DNA from: Arthrobacter sp. Y81 | Lineage (GTDB): Bacteria > Actinomycetota > Actinomycetes > Actinomycetales > Micrococcaceae | DNA length: 64,000 nt | Assembly (NCBI RefSeq): GCF_002929335.1 | Contig: NZ_PJIL01000010.1 | Coordinates: 62,001 to 126,000, forward strand | Direction of reading: 5' to 3' | Shown here: in pieces, positions 48,272 to 57,731 of the stretch | Position numbering within the stretch: the first letter of the stretch is position 1 | Layout: each line of letters starts with the position of its first letter | Notes under the pieces: generated by a model | Seen by the model: only the letters and a program-made list of their open reading frames with translations | Told to the model about the DNA's origin: nothing | Databases searched by the model: none | Made by a program: the position numbers and the translations under genes

Positions 48272-49438
48272 CTAGCGGGCTGCGGCCGGCTGCCGGGTTT
48301 CTGCTGAGGCGGCACCTTCGGGGGCCTCAGCAGCAGGAGGGGCCGACGTCGTCGTCCGTTCCTTGAGGAAGTACACCAGGCCGGCGGCGAGCGTGGAAGC
48401 CGCCGCCAGTGCGAACAGGCCGGGGACAACGCTTCCGGTCTGTTCCTTGATGAGGCCGAAGCCGAACGGTGCAACGAGGCCGCCCAGGTTGCCGAGCGAG
48501 TTGATGATCGCGATGGCCGGCGCGAGCACCAGCGGATGCAGGCCTGACTGCGGGATGGTCCAGAACAGCGGCGACGCACTCTTGAAGCCCATGGCGGCGA
48601 CGGCGAGGAAAACGAGGGCCAGGACCGGGGAGGCAACGGCCGCCGCGAACGTTCCCACAGCCGCGACGAGCAGGGCCACCACCAGCAGCGGACGCTTGGG
48701 CTTGGCCCGGTCCTGCCATTTGGCCGCAAAGTACATCGCGAAGACGGCACAGACCCACGGAATGGCGGACAGGAACCCGACGCTCAGGTCCGTGGTGCCG
48801 GTCAGCCATTTGGCGTCCTCGATCCTGGCGTCCAGGAGGAAGTACACCGTGATGCCGACGGCGACGGAGAGCAGGCCTTCGAAGCCAAAGAGCCACTGCC
48901 AGCCGCGGAAACCGAGGGCGCCCTGGAGGCTGAGCAGCATTCCCGCGATGGGTCCGGAGAGGGCAGCGGCAACCGAGGAACCGGCAATGAAGATGGCGGT
49001 GGCCTTGCCCCGCTGGCCGGCCGGAACCCACCGGGCGAAATAGAAGATCACGGCGGGGAAGAACCCGGCCTCAGCGGCGCCGAGCAGGAACCGCAGCACG
49101 TAGAACATCATTTCGTTCTGCACGAAGGCCATCAGGAAGGAAACGATGCCCCAGCTGATCATGATCCGGGTGAGCCAGACCCTCGCGCCGAACTTCTCCA
49201 TCATCACGTTGCTGGGCAGTTCAAAGATTGCGTAGGCAATGAAGAACAAACCTGCACCGAAGCCGTAGGCGGCGGCGCCGATTCCGACATCCGCCTCCAG
49301 GTGCTCGTGGGCGTAGCCGATGTTTGATCGGTTCAGCTGGTTGCAGACGAGCATGACCAGCATGATGGGCAGGACGCGCCGGAAGAACTTCTTGGTGGCA
49401 GACGCCAGATCCGTGACAGCGATGTCTACAGACTGCAT
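48272..49438 (-). CDS. MFS transporter, ACS (glucarate/tartrate-like) family
   Basis: 12-helix major facilitator of 388 aa. The typical ACS motif NQLNRSNIGYAHEHL in the first helix is that of GudP/glucarate and tartrate symporters. Others are ARVWLTRIMISWGIVS and FAAGLFF-type segments. It probably imports an aldarate, in line with glucarate and galactarate dehydratases further right. The ATG at 49438 (MQSVDIAVTDLASATKKFFRR) is preferred over upstream in-frame codons since AGAGGA lies 9 bases away. It is the only MFS gene of the cluster. Confidence 0.87.
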   Translation of the reverse strand: MQSVDIAVTDLASATKKFFRRVLPIMLVMLVCNQLNRSNIGYAHEHLEADVGIGAAAYGFGAGLFFIAYAIFELPSNVMMEKFGARVWLTRIMISWGIVSFLMAFVQNEMMFYVLRFLLGAAEAGFFPAVIFYFARWVPAGQRGKATAIFIAGSSVAAALSGPIAGMLLSLQGALGFRGWQWLFGFEGLLSVAVGITVYFLLDARIEDAKWLTGTTDLSVGFLSAIPWVCAVFAMYFAAKWQDRAKPKRPLLVVALLVAAVGTFAAAVASPVLALVFLAVAAMGFKSASPLFWTIPQSGLHPLVLAPAIAIINSLGNLGGLVAPFGFGLIKEQTGSVVPGLFALAAASTLAAGLVYFLKERTTTSAPPAAEAPEGAASAETRQPAAAR

Positions 49439-49607
49439 GGGGAAAATCCTCTGTAAAGATGAATAAAGCTCACGCTGCGGGGGACGGGTGCCCGGCCCTT
49501 GTGGTCCCCGCCACAGCTTCCCCTCGACTTTATTCAACGGCAGTAATGCCCGTCCAACACATCTTGTGCATTGCCTGATACCTATAGGGCACCGCGGGAG
49601 CCCTGGT

Positions 49608-50000
49608 TCAGGTGCGCGGGCCGACGTCTGGTTTAACCGCAGTGACCGGGCAACCGGCTTCGAGGATGACGCGCTGGGCAGTGCTGCCCAGGAACAGCTT
49701 CCCCACCGGGGAGCGCCGCCGAACGCCGATCACTATAAGCTCAACATCCTCCTCATAGGAGGCATCGATCATGAAGTCCGCCGTGTCAGTGCCTTCGTGG
49801 GGGCGGAGGGAGGCCTGGACTCCCGCGGCCGCTGCCGTGGCGATGGCGTGGCGGATGTCCGACTCCGCCTCGGCGGACGCTTCGCCCGCGGCGGGGCCCA
49901 TGATCTGCAGGGCGGTCTTTCGCAGTGCCGCCTCCCCGATGGCGGCGCTGAGCGCGGCACGGCCCTCCTGGCTGGCGACGTAGCCCACTGCCACGCTCAT
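49608..50000 (-). CDS. Universal stress protein (UspA family)
   Basis: 130-aa nucleotide-binding stress protein. It has the start MSVAVGYVASQEGRAAL and the glycine-rich ATP-binding loop VIGVRRRSPVGKLFLGSTAQ. It closes VILEAGCPVTAV. Exact role unknown; members help survival under starvation. It overlaps the preceding dehydrogenase by 4 bp (ATGA) and so is part of its message. Confidence 0.92.
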   Translation of the reverse strand: MSVAVGYVASQEGRAALSAAIGEAALRKTALQIMGPAAGEASAEAESDIRHAIATAAAAGVQASLRPHEGTDTADFMIDASYEEDVELIVIGVRRRSPVGKLFLGSTAQRVILEAGCPVTAVKPDVGPRT

Positions 50001-50947
50001 GCCTGCACCGCCGTCAGGACCGAACCGGTGGCCACGAACTGCCGCAGATTGGCGAGGGTAAGTTCTGCCATGGCCGCCCTCGTTTCGAGGGTTCCGCTCC
50101 CGAGGTGCGGCAGGAGCACCACGTTGTCCAGGGCGAGGAGGTCTTCCGGGACCTTCGGTTCCTCCGCAAAAACATCCAGCCCCGCCCCGGCCAGCCGTCC
50201 GGCCAGCAGGGCAGCTACGAGGGCCTCCTCATCCACCACGGATCCGCGGGCGATGTTGATCAGGTAGCCACTGGGCCCGATCGCATTGATGACGTCGGCG
50301 TCCACGAGTTTGGCCGAACCGGGCCCGCCGGCGGCGGCGACAATCAGCACGTCGCAACCGGCAGCGAGTTCGCGCGGTGAGGCCTTGTACTCATAGCTGA
50401 CCCCGTCCACGGGATTCCGGCTGTGGTAACTGATATCGCAGTCGAAGCCTTCCAGCCTCCGGGCGATGACCCGCCCGATCCGGCCAAGACCGAGGATGCC
50501 CACCCTCTTGCCGCTGGCTTTGGTGGCCAGGGGGAAGTTGCCTTCGCTGAGCCAGTCACCGCGGCGGACGAAGCGGTCCGCGGCGCTCACCCGGCGCAGG
50601 ACGTCCAGGTATAGGGCGATGGCAGTGTCCGCCACGCAGTCGTTGAGGACATCGGGGGTGTTGCTGACGGTGATGCCGCGCTGGGCGGCCTGGGCAACGT
50701 CCGTAGTGTCATAGCCGACGCCGAAGTTGATGACCGCGCGAAGGTTGGGCAGGGCGCGCATCAGGTCCGGGCCGACGCCGAACTTTCCGGAGGTTACGGC
50801 AACCTCGAAGGACCCGCCGTGGTGCTGCAGGAATTCTTCCCGCTCCGGGGTGGAGTCGGGGAGCCGCACGGCGCCGTACTCGCTCCGGATGGATTGTTGG
50901 ACGGTTGGCATGAGTGGCCCTACCTGCAGGACAGCGATGTTCTTCAT
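49997..50947 (-). CDS. D-isomer-specific 2-hydroxyacid dehydrogenase
   Basis: NAD(P)-dependent enzyme of 316 aa, related to hydroxypyruvate/glyoxylate reductases. The dinucleotide motif is GILGLGRIGRVIARRLEGF near residues 150-168. The catalytic set is Arg in INIARGSVVDEEAL, Glu in EEPKVPEDL and His in LLPHLGSGT. It could reduce tartronate semialdehyde or hydroxypyruvate produced downstream of aldarate breakdown. The ATG at 50947 fits. Confidence 0.88.
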   Translation of the reverse strand: MKNIAVLQVGPLMPTVQQSIRSEYGAVRLPDSTPEREEFLQHHGGSFEVAVTSGKFGVGPDLMRALPNLRAVINFGVGYDTTDVAQAAQRGITVSNTPDVLNDCVADTAIALYLDVLRRVSAADRFVRRGDWLSEGNFPLATKASGKRVGILGLGRIGRVIARRLEGFDCDISYHSRNPVDGVSYEYKASPRELAAGCDVLIVAAAGGPGSAKLVDADVINAIGPSGYLINIARGSVVDEEALVAALLAGRLAGAGLDVFAEEPKVPEDLLALDNVVLLPHLGSGTLETRAAMAELTLANLRQFVATGSVLTAVQA

Positions 50948-51256
50948 ATCTGCACCCTAGGTTTCCGATCCATACGCGTCCAACATGTAAATGGCATGGA
51001 TCGATGCCCGAAGTGAATCGGTGGTGCTACTCCAGCGGAACTGCGCGGATTTCGGGGATAAGTGGTGCCTGTCACAGGCGGCCGGCGCCACGAGGGGTCC
51101 CCGCCGGGCCTACCGGGCAGCCGGCAAAAACCTTGTGGAGCCTTTGGACCTCAACTAGCTTGAGTCCAGCGCGGCCCGAAACACCTGATCTTGTTGCCCG
51201 GTTCCACTGGTGCAAGAGGACCCCCCTGCCGCAAACACCCAATTCGGAGGAATCCA
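50948..51256. other. Divergent spacer between dehydrogenase and ABC-importer operons
   Basis: 309 bp without a gene. It separates a leftward dehydrogenase/Usp pair from the rightward ABC importer. AATTCGGAGGAATCCA just before 51257 is the clear ribosome site of the importer. Confidence 0.5.
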
Positions 51257-52813
51257 ATGACGTCTTCTTCAAAACCCCCATTTCCCGCCTTGCTCAAATG
51301 GCCGGCCCTGGCATCCGTCGCGATGCTTGGTCTTAGCGGCTGCTCAGTGGCCAATTCCGACGCCGGCGCCGCCTCCTCGAATACGGTGCGCGTGGTGCTC
51401 GGCCAGGAACCGCCCACCCTGGAAGCCTGTGAGTCGAACCTGACCTCCACCGGTGTTGTGGTCCGTTCGAACGTCACCGAGCCGCTGATTGAACGCAACC
51501 CGCAGAGCGGGGAACTCGAGCCCAAGCTCGCCACCGAATGGAAAGCCACCACGGATACCGAGTGGACCCTCAAGCTGCGCGAAGGCGTGACCTTCCAGGA
51601 CGGCACGCCGTTCAATGCCGAAGCCGCCGCCTTCACCATCGAAAGAGCGGTCAACTCCAAGCTCGGCTGCAACGTGGAGGGCTACGTCTTCGGCGACGCG
51701 GACCTCGCCGTAAAGGCCGTGGATGCCACCACCCTGACCGTCACCACCCCCGAACCCGATCCCATCCTGCCGCTGCGCCTGTCATTCCTCGAGGTGGTTC
51801 CGACGTCCACGAGTGCCACGGAGAAGGTCCGTGAGCCGATCGGCACGGGTCCGTACAAGATTGAGAAGTGGGACGCCGGCCAGAAGATCACGCTGTCCAG
51901 CTGGGACGGTTACTGGGGCGACAAGCCCGCCTACGCCAAGGCCGAGTACCAGTGGCGTTCCGAGAGCTCGGTGCGCGCTGCCATGATCACCAGCGGCGAA
52001 GCTGACGTTGCCATGGGGCTGAGCCCGGACGACAACATCGGAGGCCTTGGCGTCGACTACCCCAACAACGAGACGGTGGCCCTGCGGCTCGACGCGAACG
52101 AGGCCCCGCTCAATGACATCCGCGTACGCCAGGCAATCAATTACGCGCTCGACAAAGAGGGAATCGTCAACTCGCTCTACCAGGGCAAGCACCAGGTGGC
52201 CGCCCAGCTGGTTCCCGAAGGCATCGTGGGGCACAACGCGGAACTGAAGGGCTGGCCGTTCGACCTGGACAAGGCGAAGTCCCTCGTAGCCGAGGCAAAG
52301 GCCGCCGGCGTTGATACATCCGCGCAGATCTCACTCGTGGTCCGCAGCGCACAGTTTCCCAAGATCACTGAACTGGCCCAGGTCCTCCAGGAACAGCTGA
52401 GCCAGGCCGGCCTGAACGTGAAGCTGAAGATGCTGGAAACCAGCCAGCACCTGACGTACCAGGTCCGCCCGTTCGCGGACGACGAAGGCGCAGTTGCCCT
52501 GATGACCCAGCACGGCAACCAGGCCGGTGATGCGGCCTTCACGGTTGACCAGTACATGCTGTCCACCGGAGCGCAGAGCTACTTCGGCACGCCTGAGTTC
52601 GACGCCATGATCAAGAAGGCGGACGCGGCCTCCGGCGAAGAGCGGAAGAAGGACTTCGAGGAGATCTTCGCCTACCAGAACGACAAGGTTGTCCAGTTTG
52701 CCCACATCTCGCACCAGACCGGCATCATCGGCAAGGCCAAGTCCGTGAATTACACGCCCAATTCGTCCAGTGGCGACGAGCTGCGTGTTTCGGAAATGAC
52801 CCCGGCAAACTAG
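51257..52813 (+). CDS. ABC importer solute-binding lipoprotein (peptide/nickel family, SBP family 5)
   Basis: 518-aa extracytoplasmic binding protein. The lipoprotein signal ends LGLSGCS, with the modified Cys at about residue 30. The family 5 motifs are EPPTLEACESNLTSTG, LVRSNVTEPL-like segment GVVVRSNVTEPL, IGTGPYKIEKWDAG and IRVRQAINYALDKEGIVN. The ATG at 51257 has GGAGG 6 bases before it; upstream in-frame codons have none. It is the first gene of a five-gene importer. Ligand unknown: a peptide-type binding protein next to aldarate genes could carry aldarates. Confidence 0.9.
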   Translation: MTSSSKPPFPALLKWPALASVAMLGLSGCSVANSDAGAASSNTVRVVLGQEPPTLEACESNLTSTGVVVRSNVTEPLIERNPQSGELEPKLATEWKATTDTEWTLKLREGVTFQDGTPFNAEAAAFTIERAVNSKLGCNVEGYVFGDADLAVKAVDATTLTVTTPEPDPILPLRLSFLEVVPTSTSATEKVREPIGTGPYKIEKWDAGQKITLSSWDGYWGDKPAYAKAEYQWRSESSVRAAMITSGEADVAMGLSPDDNIGGLGVDYPNNETVALRLDANEAPLNDIRVRQAINYALDKEGIVNSLYQGKHQVAAQLVPEGIVGHNAELKGWPFDLDKAKSLVAEAKAAGVDTSAQISLVVRSAQFPKITELAQVLQEQLSQAGLNVKLKMLETSQHLTYQVRPFADDEGAVALMTQHGNQAGDAAFTVDQYMLSTGAQSYFGTPEFDAMIKKADAASGEERKKDFEEIFAYQNDKVVQFAHISHQTGIIGKAKSVNYTPNSSSGDELRVSEMTPAN

Positions 52814-52841
52814 CGCGGACCTCCGGGAAAGAAGGACAGCC

Positions 52842-53771
52842 ATGCTGATCTACTTGAGAAAGCGGATTGTCTCCAGCGCTTTGCCGCTGGTGGTGGTGAT
52901 CGTTGGGGTGTTCGCCCTGGCCAGGATGACGGGAAACCCCGCCAGCCTGTACCTGCCGCTGAATGCCACCCAACAGATGCGCGACGACTTCACCGCGCGG
53001 AACGGACTGGACCAGCCGCTGCTGGTGCAGATGGCCGACTATTTCGGCGGAGTGCTCCGGCTCGATTTCGGGCAGTCGCTGCGCACGGGGCAGGATGCCG
53101 CGGCCATGGCGCTGCGTGCCTTCCCGGCCACCCTGCAGCTGGCCGCCACCACCATGGTGCTGGCCGTGCTGCTGGCCCTGGTGGTCGGTTGCTGGGCTGC
53201 GCTGAAGCCGAACGGCATTGCGGACCGCATCTCAAGTTTCGTCTCGATGGCTGCCGCTTCGATCCCGGATTTCTGGCTGGCAATCGTGGGCATCTGGGTC
53301 TTCGCCATTACCCTGGGCTGGCTCCCGACATCAGGTGTGTCAGGAGCCGGCGCCTGGGTGCTGCCGATCGCCACGTTGCTCCTGCGGCCGTTCGGCGTGC
53401 TGGTCCAGATCGTCCGCGGCTCCATGGTCTCCGCCCTCTCGGAGCCCTACATCAAACTGGCCCGCAGCCGCGGAGCAGGCGAACTCCGGGTGGTCACCCA
53501 CCACGCGCTCCGCAATGCGGCCGCCCCTGCGCTGACAGTGGCCGGCGACCTGACCGTGGGCCTCGTCAACGGCGCCGTGGTGGTGGAAACCATCTTCGGC
53601 TGGCCAGGGATCGGAAAGCTCATGATCGACTCGATCCTGCAGCGGGACTTCGCCGTCCTGCAGGCAGCCGTCCTGCTCACCGCCGTCGCGATCTTTGCCC
53701 TGAACATCCTCATCGACATGGGGTACGCGCTGCTGGACGCGCGGGTCCGTCCCGTCACGGTTAAGGCTTAG
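52842..53771 (+). CDS. ABC importer permease 1 (DppB-like)
   Basis: 309 aa, six transmembrane segments (first about residues 9-27). The hallmark LIYLRKRIVSSALPLVVVIV at the start and the EAA loop RSRGAGELRVVTHHALRNAA near residues 207-226 are visible. The C-terminus ends in VNGAVVVETIFGWPGIGKLM and the DppB motif. ATG at 52842 after GAAGGA. Together with the next gene it forms the channel. Confidence 0.92.
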   Translation: MLIYLRKRIVSSALPLVVVIVGVFALARMTGNPASLYLPLNATQQMRDDFTARNGLDQPLLVQMADYFGGVLRLDFGQSLRTGQDAAAMALRAFPATLQLAATTMVLAVLLALVVGCWAALKPNGIADRISSFVSMAAASIPDFWLAIVGIWVFAITLGWLPTSGVSGAGAWVLPIATLLLRPFGVLVQIVRGSMVSALSEPYIKLARSRGAGELRVVTHHALRNAAAPALTVAGDLTVGLVNGAVVVETIFGWPGIGKLMIDSILQRDFAVLQAAVLLTAVAIFALNILIDMGYALLDARVRPVTVKA

Positions 53772-53779
53772 GAGTAGCC

Positions 53780-54778
53780 ATGAAGAGTTCACTGACTGAG
53801 GGTGTGGCGCCGGATCAGCTGCCGGTGGCCCACGAACACCAGAACGAAAAGAATGACGGAAAACAGGACGGAAGGCTGAGCCTCTTCCGTCTCCTGCTCA
53901 AGGACCGCTTTGCTACCGTCTCGGCGCTGATCCTGGTGTTCGTCGGCCTGACTGCCCTTGTCGGCCCTGCGCTGATGGGCGATTTGGCCACCAAACAGAA
54001 CCTGCTGTTCGCCAACAAAGCACCATTCACGCTGGCGCACGGCTGGGAATACTTCCTGGGGAGTGATTCGCTGGGCCGCAGCATGCTGGCCCGACTGGTC
54101 GTGGCGAGCCGGACCACCCTGTCCGTCGCCTTGCCCGCGGTGGCCGTGGCCCTGTTCGTTGGCTCCCTGTGGGGCGTGTGGGCAGGTTATCACCGGGGCT
54201 GGCGGGAGAACGTGTCCATGCGCATCGCCGACGTGATCATGAGTTTCCCGTCCCTGCTGCTCGCCGTCGTCGTGCTTTATGTGTTTAGCCCCAGCGCAGC
54301 AAACATCGTGCTGATCCTGGCCCTTACCCGCATCCCTATCTACCTGCGCACCGCACGCGCCGAGTCGGCGGAGCTCCAGAGCCGGACATTTGTTGACGCG
54401 GCGCGCACGTTCGGCGCCAAGCCCAATGCGATCATCGTCCGGCACGTCATCCCGGTGGTGCTGCCGACGCTCCTGACGCTGGCCACGCTCGAGTTCTGCT
54501 ACGTGATGCTCGCCGAGTCGTCACTGAGCTTCCTGGGCATCGGCATCCAGCCTCCGGACGTCAGCTGGGGCCTGATGGTCTCCCAGGGCCGGCAGTACCT
54601 GCAGACCGCGTGGTGGCTGTCGATCTTCCCCGGCGTTGCCATCGTGGTCACCACCATCGCCGCCAACGTCCTCGCCGCCTGGCTGCGGATCGCCACCGAT
54701 CCCGCCCAGCGCTGGCGCCTCGCACTTCCCCGCAAGCGGCTGATCGCCCGCATCCCAGCCAAGGAGGCAAAGCCGTGA
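53780..54778 (+). CDS. ABC importer permease 2 (DppC-like)
   Basis: 332 aa with a long charged N-terminus (about 35 residues rich in Glu, Lys, Asn, Asp) and six helices. DppC-type features are WEYFLGSDSLGRSMLARLV, the EAA-type loop VDAARTFGAKPNAIIVRHVI and SSLSFLGIGIQPPDVSWG. It lies 8 bp after permease 1 and overlaps the next GTG by 4 bp. Confidence 0.92.
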   Translation: MKSSLTEGVAPDQLPVAHEHQNEKNDGKQDGRLSLFRLLLKDRFATVSALILVFVGLTALVGPALMGDLATKQNLLFANKAPFTLAHGWEYFLGSDSLGRSMLARLVVASRTTLSVALPAVAVALFVGSLWGVWAGYHRGWRENVSMRIADVIMSFPSLLLAVVVLYVFSPSAANIVLILALTRIPIYLRTARAESAELQSRTFVDAARTFGAKPNAIIVRHVIPVVLPTLLTLATLEFCYVMLAESSLSFLGIGIQPPDVSWGLMVSQGRQYLQTAWWLSIFPGVAIVVTTIAANVLAAWLRIATDPAQRWRLALPRKRLIARIPAKEAKP

Positions 54779-55929
54779 AAACAGCTACCGACCAAGCGCC
54801 CGCCAAACGCTCGCGTGCCGCAGCAACAGCCGCAGCCGCAGGCACAGGCGCAGCAACAGGGCAAGCGAAGGCACACGACGTTGTCCTGCAGGTCCGCGAC
54901 CTCGCGGTGGACATCCGCACACACCGCGGCACAGTTCGCGCCGTCAACAGCGTGGCTTTCGAGGCCCGCGCCGGAGAGACACTGGCGCTGCTCGGGGAAT
55001 CAGGCTGCGGAAAATCCATGACGGCCAAGGCACTTGCCGGGATCATGGATCCCGTCTGCGACCTGGCTGACGGTGAGATCCTCCTCAACGGCACAGACCT
55101 CGCCGCACTCACCGCCAAGGAACGGCTCAAATTTGCCGGGCCCGAGCTGGGCATCGTCTTCCAGGACGCCCTGACTGCGCTGAACCCCGTCTATACCGTG
55201 GGCACGCAACTGGGTGAGGCCTTCCGTATCCACCGCGGCCTCAACGCCAAGCAAGCACGGGTTGAGGCGATTGACCTGATGAAGCGCGTCGGAATCCCCG
55301 AGCCGGAATCCAGGATCAATTCCTACCCCCATCAGTTCTCCGGCGGCATGCGCCAGCGCATCCTCATCGCCATGGCCGTGGCCCTCAACCCGCGCCTGCT
55401 GATCGCCGATGAACCCACCACCGCCCTGGACGTCACAGTCCAGGCGCAGATCATGCAACTTCTGCGGAAGCTCCGGGAGGAGGGCCAGATGGCCGTCATC
55501 CTCATTACCCACGACCTTGCGGTGGTGGCTGAGGAAGCCGACTCCGTGGCCGTGATGTACGCCGGCAACGTGGTGGAGAGCGGACCGGTCTCCGAGGTTT
55601 TCGCCGACCCGCGCCACCCCTATACCAAAGGGCTGCTGGAATCGGTGCCCGTGCACCTGGAGCGCGGCGCCCGGCTGAAGTCAATTGCCGGCAGTCCGCC
55701 GGAGCTCCACGACATTCCCGCCGGCTGCGTCTACCAATCCCGCTGTCCGCTGGTGCAGGACATCTGCCGGGCCGAGCGGCCCGTGCTCCGTCCGGTCACC
55801 TCTGTTACCGGCACCCCGGTCACGGGCGCCCCGGTCACAGGCACACCCGTGAACGTCCCTTCCGGCACGGAGCCGCGGCCCGCGCGCACCGCCGCCTGCC
55901 ACTTCAGCGAGGAGATCAACAATGTCTGA
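54775..55929 (+). CDS. ABC importer ATPase 1 (DppD-like) with repeated PVTG linker
   Basis: 384 aa. Walker [10 protein letters not shown]-loop [10 protein letters not shown], signature FSGGMRQR, Walker [13 protein letters not shown] and His switch ITHDLAVVA. The C-terminal oligopeptide-transporter domain has Cys residues in [14 protein letters not shown]. Between that and the last Cys is an inserted stretch of near-identical pentapeptides ([10 protein letters not shown]). The N-terminus has an Ala-rich extension of about 30 residues. GTG at 54775 overlaps the permease stop. Confidence 0.93.
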   Translation: MKTATDQAPAKRSRAAATAAAAGTGAATGQAKAHDVVLQVRDLAVDIRTHRGTVRAVNSVAFEARAGETLALLGESGCGKSMTAKALAGIMDPVCDLADGEILLNGTDLAALTAKERLKFAGPELGIVFQDALTALNPVYTVGTQLGEAFRIHRGLNAKQARVEAIDLMKRVGIPEPESRINSYPHQFSGGMRQRILIAMAVALNPRLLIADEPTTALDVTVQAQIMQLLRKLREEGQMAVILITHDLAVVAEEADSVAVMYAGNVVESGPVSEVFADPRHPYTKGLLESVPVHLERGARLKSIAGSPPELHDIPAGCVYQSRCPLVQDICRAERPVLRPVTSVTGTPVTGAPVTGTPVNVPSGTEPRPARTAACHFSEEINNV

Positions 55930-56995
55930 GCCGCTTCTGAAAATTGACGGCCTGACCAAGACGTTCCATGTGGCCAAGAGCGCCAGCGGCAACACCCGGC
56001 TCAAGGCCCTGGACGGAATCAGCCTGACAGTGGGCCGGGGAGAGACGCTCGGGTTGGTGGGCGAGTCCGGTTGCGGCAAGTCCACGCTGGCGCGGACCCT
56101 GATGATGCTGGAAACACCGGATGAGGGGACCGTGAGCTTTGAGGGAACCAACCCCTTCGGGCTTCGCGGCAAGGAACTGCTGGGCTGGCGGCGGCGCGTG
56201 CAGATGGTCTTCCAGGACCCCTTCGCCTCCCTGAACGCCCGGATGAACGCCGGCGACATCATCGCCGAGCCCTGGGCCACCCACCGTGGCCTCTACCCGA
56301 CGTCCAGGGAACGCGAGGCCAGGGTCCGCGAGCTGCTCCACATGGTGGGGCTGCGCCCCTCCGATGCACGCAAGTCGCCGCAGGAATTCTCCGGCGGCCA
56401 GCGCCAGCGCATCGGCATCGCCCGTGCCCTGGCCCTGAACCCGGACGTCATGATTCTCGATGAGCCGGTCTCGGCCCTGGACCTTTCCGTCCAGGCGCAG
56501 GTCCTGAACCTGCTCAACGAGCTCCAGCAGGAACTCGGGGTGTCCTACATCTTCATCTCGCACGACCTGACCGTGGTCCGCCATGTGGCGGACAGGGTGG
56601 CCGTGATGTACCTCGGCCGGATCATCGAGACAGGTGCCACCGAGGAAGTCTTTGACCACCCCCGGCACCCCTACACTGCGGCCCTGATGTCGGCGTCCCC
56701 GAAGTTGGACGTCACCGGAACCAGGCGGGACAGGATTGTCCTCCAGGGCGAGCTGCCCTCTCCGCTGGATCCGCCGTCGGGCTGCCGTTTCCGGACGCGG
56801 TGCTGGAAAGCCCAGGACATCTGCGCTGACCTGTCGCCGGAACCGCAGGTCCTGGCGGCCCCTGACGGCACGAAGCATGTTGCAGAGTGCCATTTTCCGC
56901 TCGATTCCATCAAGGGCCTGACCGGCGCCACTGCCGCGGCCATGTCCACGGCCACTGCCGCCGCCCAGTCCACTGCTACTGCCGCCGCCCAGTGA
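55922..56995 (+). CDS. ABC importer ATPase 2 (DppF-like)
   Basis: 357 aa. Walker [23 protein letters not shown], signature FSGGQRQR, Walker B MILDEPVSALD, FISHDLTVVRHV. The peptide-importer C-terminal region has CRFRTRCWKAQDIC. The extreme C-terminus is Ala/Thr-rich and contains STATAAAQ twice in a row. Start ATG lies 8 bp inside the end of ATPase 1, so the genes are translationally coupled. Confidence 0.93.
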   Translation: MSEPLLKIDGLTKTFHVAKSASGNTRLKALDGISLTVGRGETLGLVGESGCGKSTLARTLMMLETPDEGTVSFEGTNPFGLRGKELLGWRRRVQMVFQDPFASLNARMNAGDIIAEPWATHRGLYPTSREREARVRELLHMVGLRPSDARKSPQEFSGGQRQRIGIARALALNPDVMILDEPVSALDLSVQAQVLNLLNELQQELGVSYIFISHDLTVVRHVADRVAVMYLGRIIETGATEEVFDHPRHPYTAALMSASPKLDVTGTRRDRIVLQGELPSPLDPPSGCRFRTRCWKAQDICADLSPEPQVLAAPDGTKHVAECHFPLDSIKGLTGATAAAMSTATAAAQSTATAAAQ

Positions 56996-57005
56996 CGAAA
57001 CCTGA

Positions 57006-57731
57006 GTGACTGGTGCGGAGTATGCCGTCATCGCCGGGGTGATCTTCCTGGCCGCGTGCCTGCAGGCGTCCAGCGGCTTCGGCATGGGCATGCTCGCAGC
57101 GCCGGTGATCGCGATGGTGGATACGGCGCTGCTTCCGGCCACGCTGATCCTCCTCGCCTTCCTGGTCACCGTGATGGTGACCGTGCGGGAGCGTCAAAGC
57201 CTGGATCTGCGGGGCACGGGCTGGGCCCTGATGGGCCGGATTCCCGGGAGTTTCCTTGGTGCGTGGCTGGTGACGGCACTGTCCAGGGAAGGCCTCGCCT
57301 GGGTAGTGGTGGCCGTGGTGCTGACCGGCCTGGTGCTGGCGGGCCGCGGCTGGGCGCCTCGCCCCGTCCGCGCCAACCTGATCGCTGCCGGCGCGGCCTC
57401 CGGCATCATGGGTACCGCCACGTCCATCGGCGGCCCGCCTATGGCCCTGGTCTGGCAGGGACACCATGGTCCCAAGCTGCGCGGCACCATGAGCGCCTTC
57501 TTTATGGTGGGATCGTCGATTTCGATGGTGATGCTGTGGATGACCGGCGCGGTCACCTCCGAGATGCTTTCCCTGGCGCTGTGGATGGTTCCTGCGGCCG
57601 TTGCCGGCTACGCGGCATCCCGGTTCGTTAATCGCTTCCTCAACGCCGCACGCCTGAAGGCGCTGGCCTTGGGGGCGTCGGCGCTGGGAAGCGCCATGCT
57701 GATCGTGCAGTTGGTCCTGGCGGCTACGTAG
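57006..57731 (+). CDS. TSUP (TauE/SafE) family membrane protein
   Basis: 241-aa transporter with about eight hydrophobic helices. Characteristic segments are ASSGFGMGMLAAPVIAMVD and GTATSIGGPPMALVWQGHHG. The family moves sulfonates, sulfite or organic acids; substrate not known here. GTG start at 57006, 10 bp after ATPase 2. Its 3' end overlaps the convergent dehydrogenase by 8 bp. Confidence 0.87.
   Translation: MTGAEYAVIAGVIFLAACLQASSGFGMGMLAAPVIAMVDTALLPATLILLAFLVTVMVTVRERQSLDLRGTGWALMGRIPGSFLGAWLVTALSREGLAWVVVAVVLTGLVLAGRGWAPRPVRANLIAAGAASGIMGTATSIGGPPMALVWQGHHGPKLRGTMSAFFMVGSSISMVMLWMTGAVTSEMLSLALWMVPAAVAGYAASRFVNRFLNAARLKALALGASALGSAMLIVQLVLAAT

Noticed and set aside
49439..49537. Longer N-terminus of the MFS transporter
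   Set aside because: No ribosome site upstream; extra residues are not typical of the first MFS helix.
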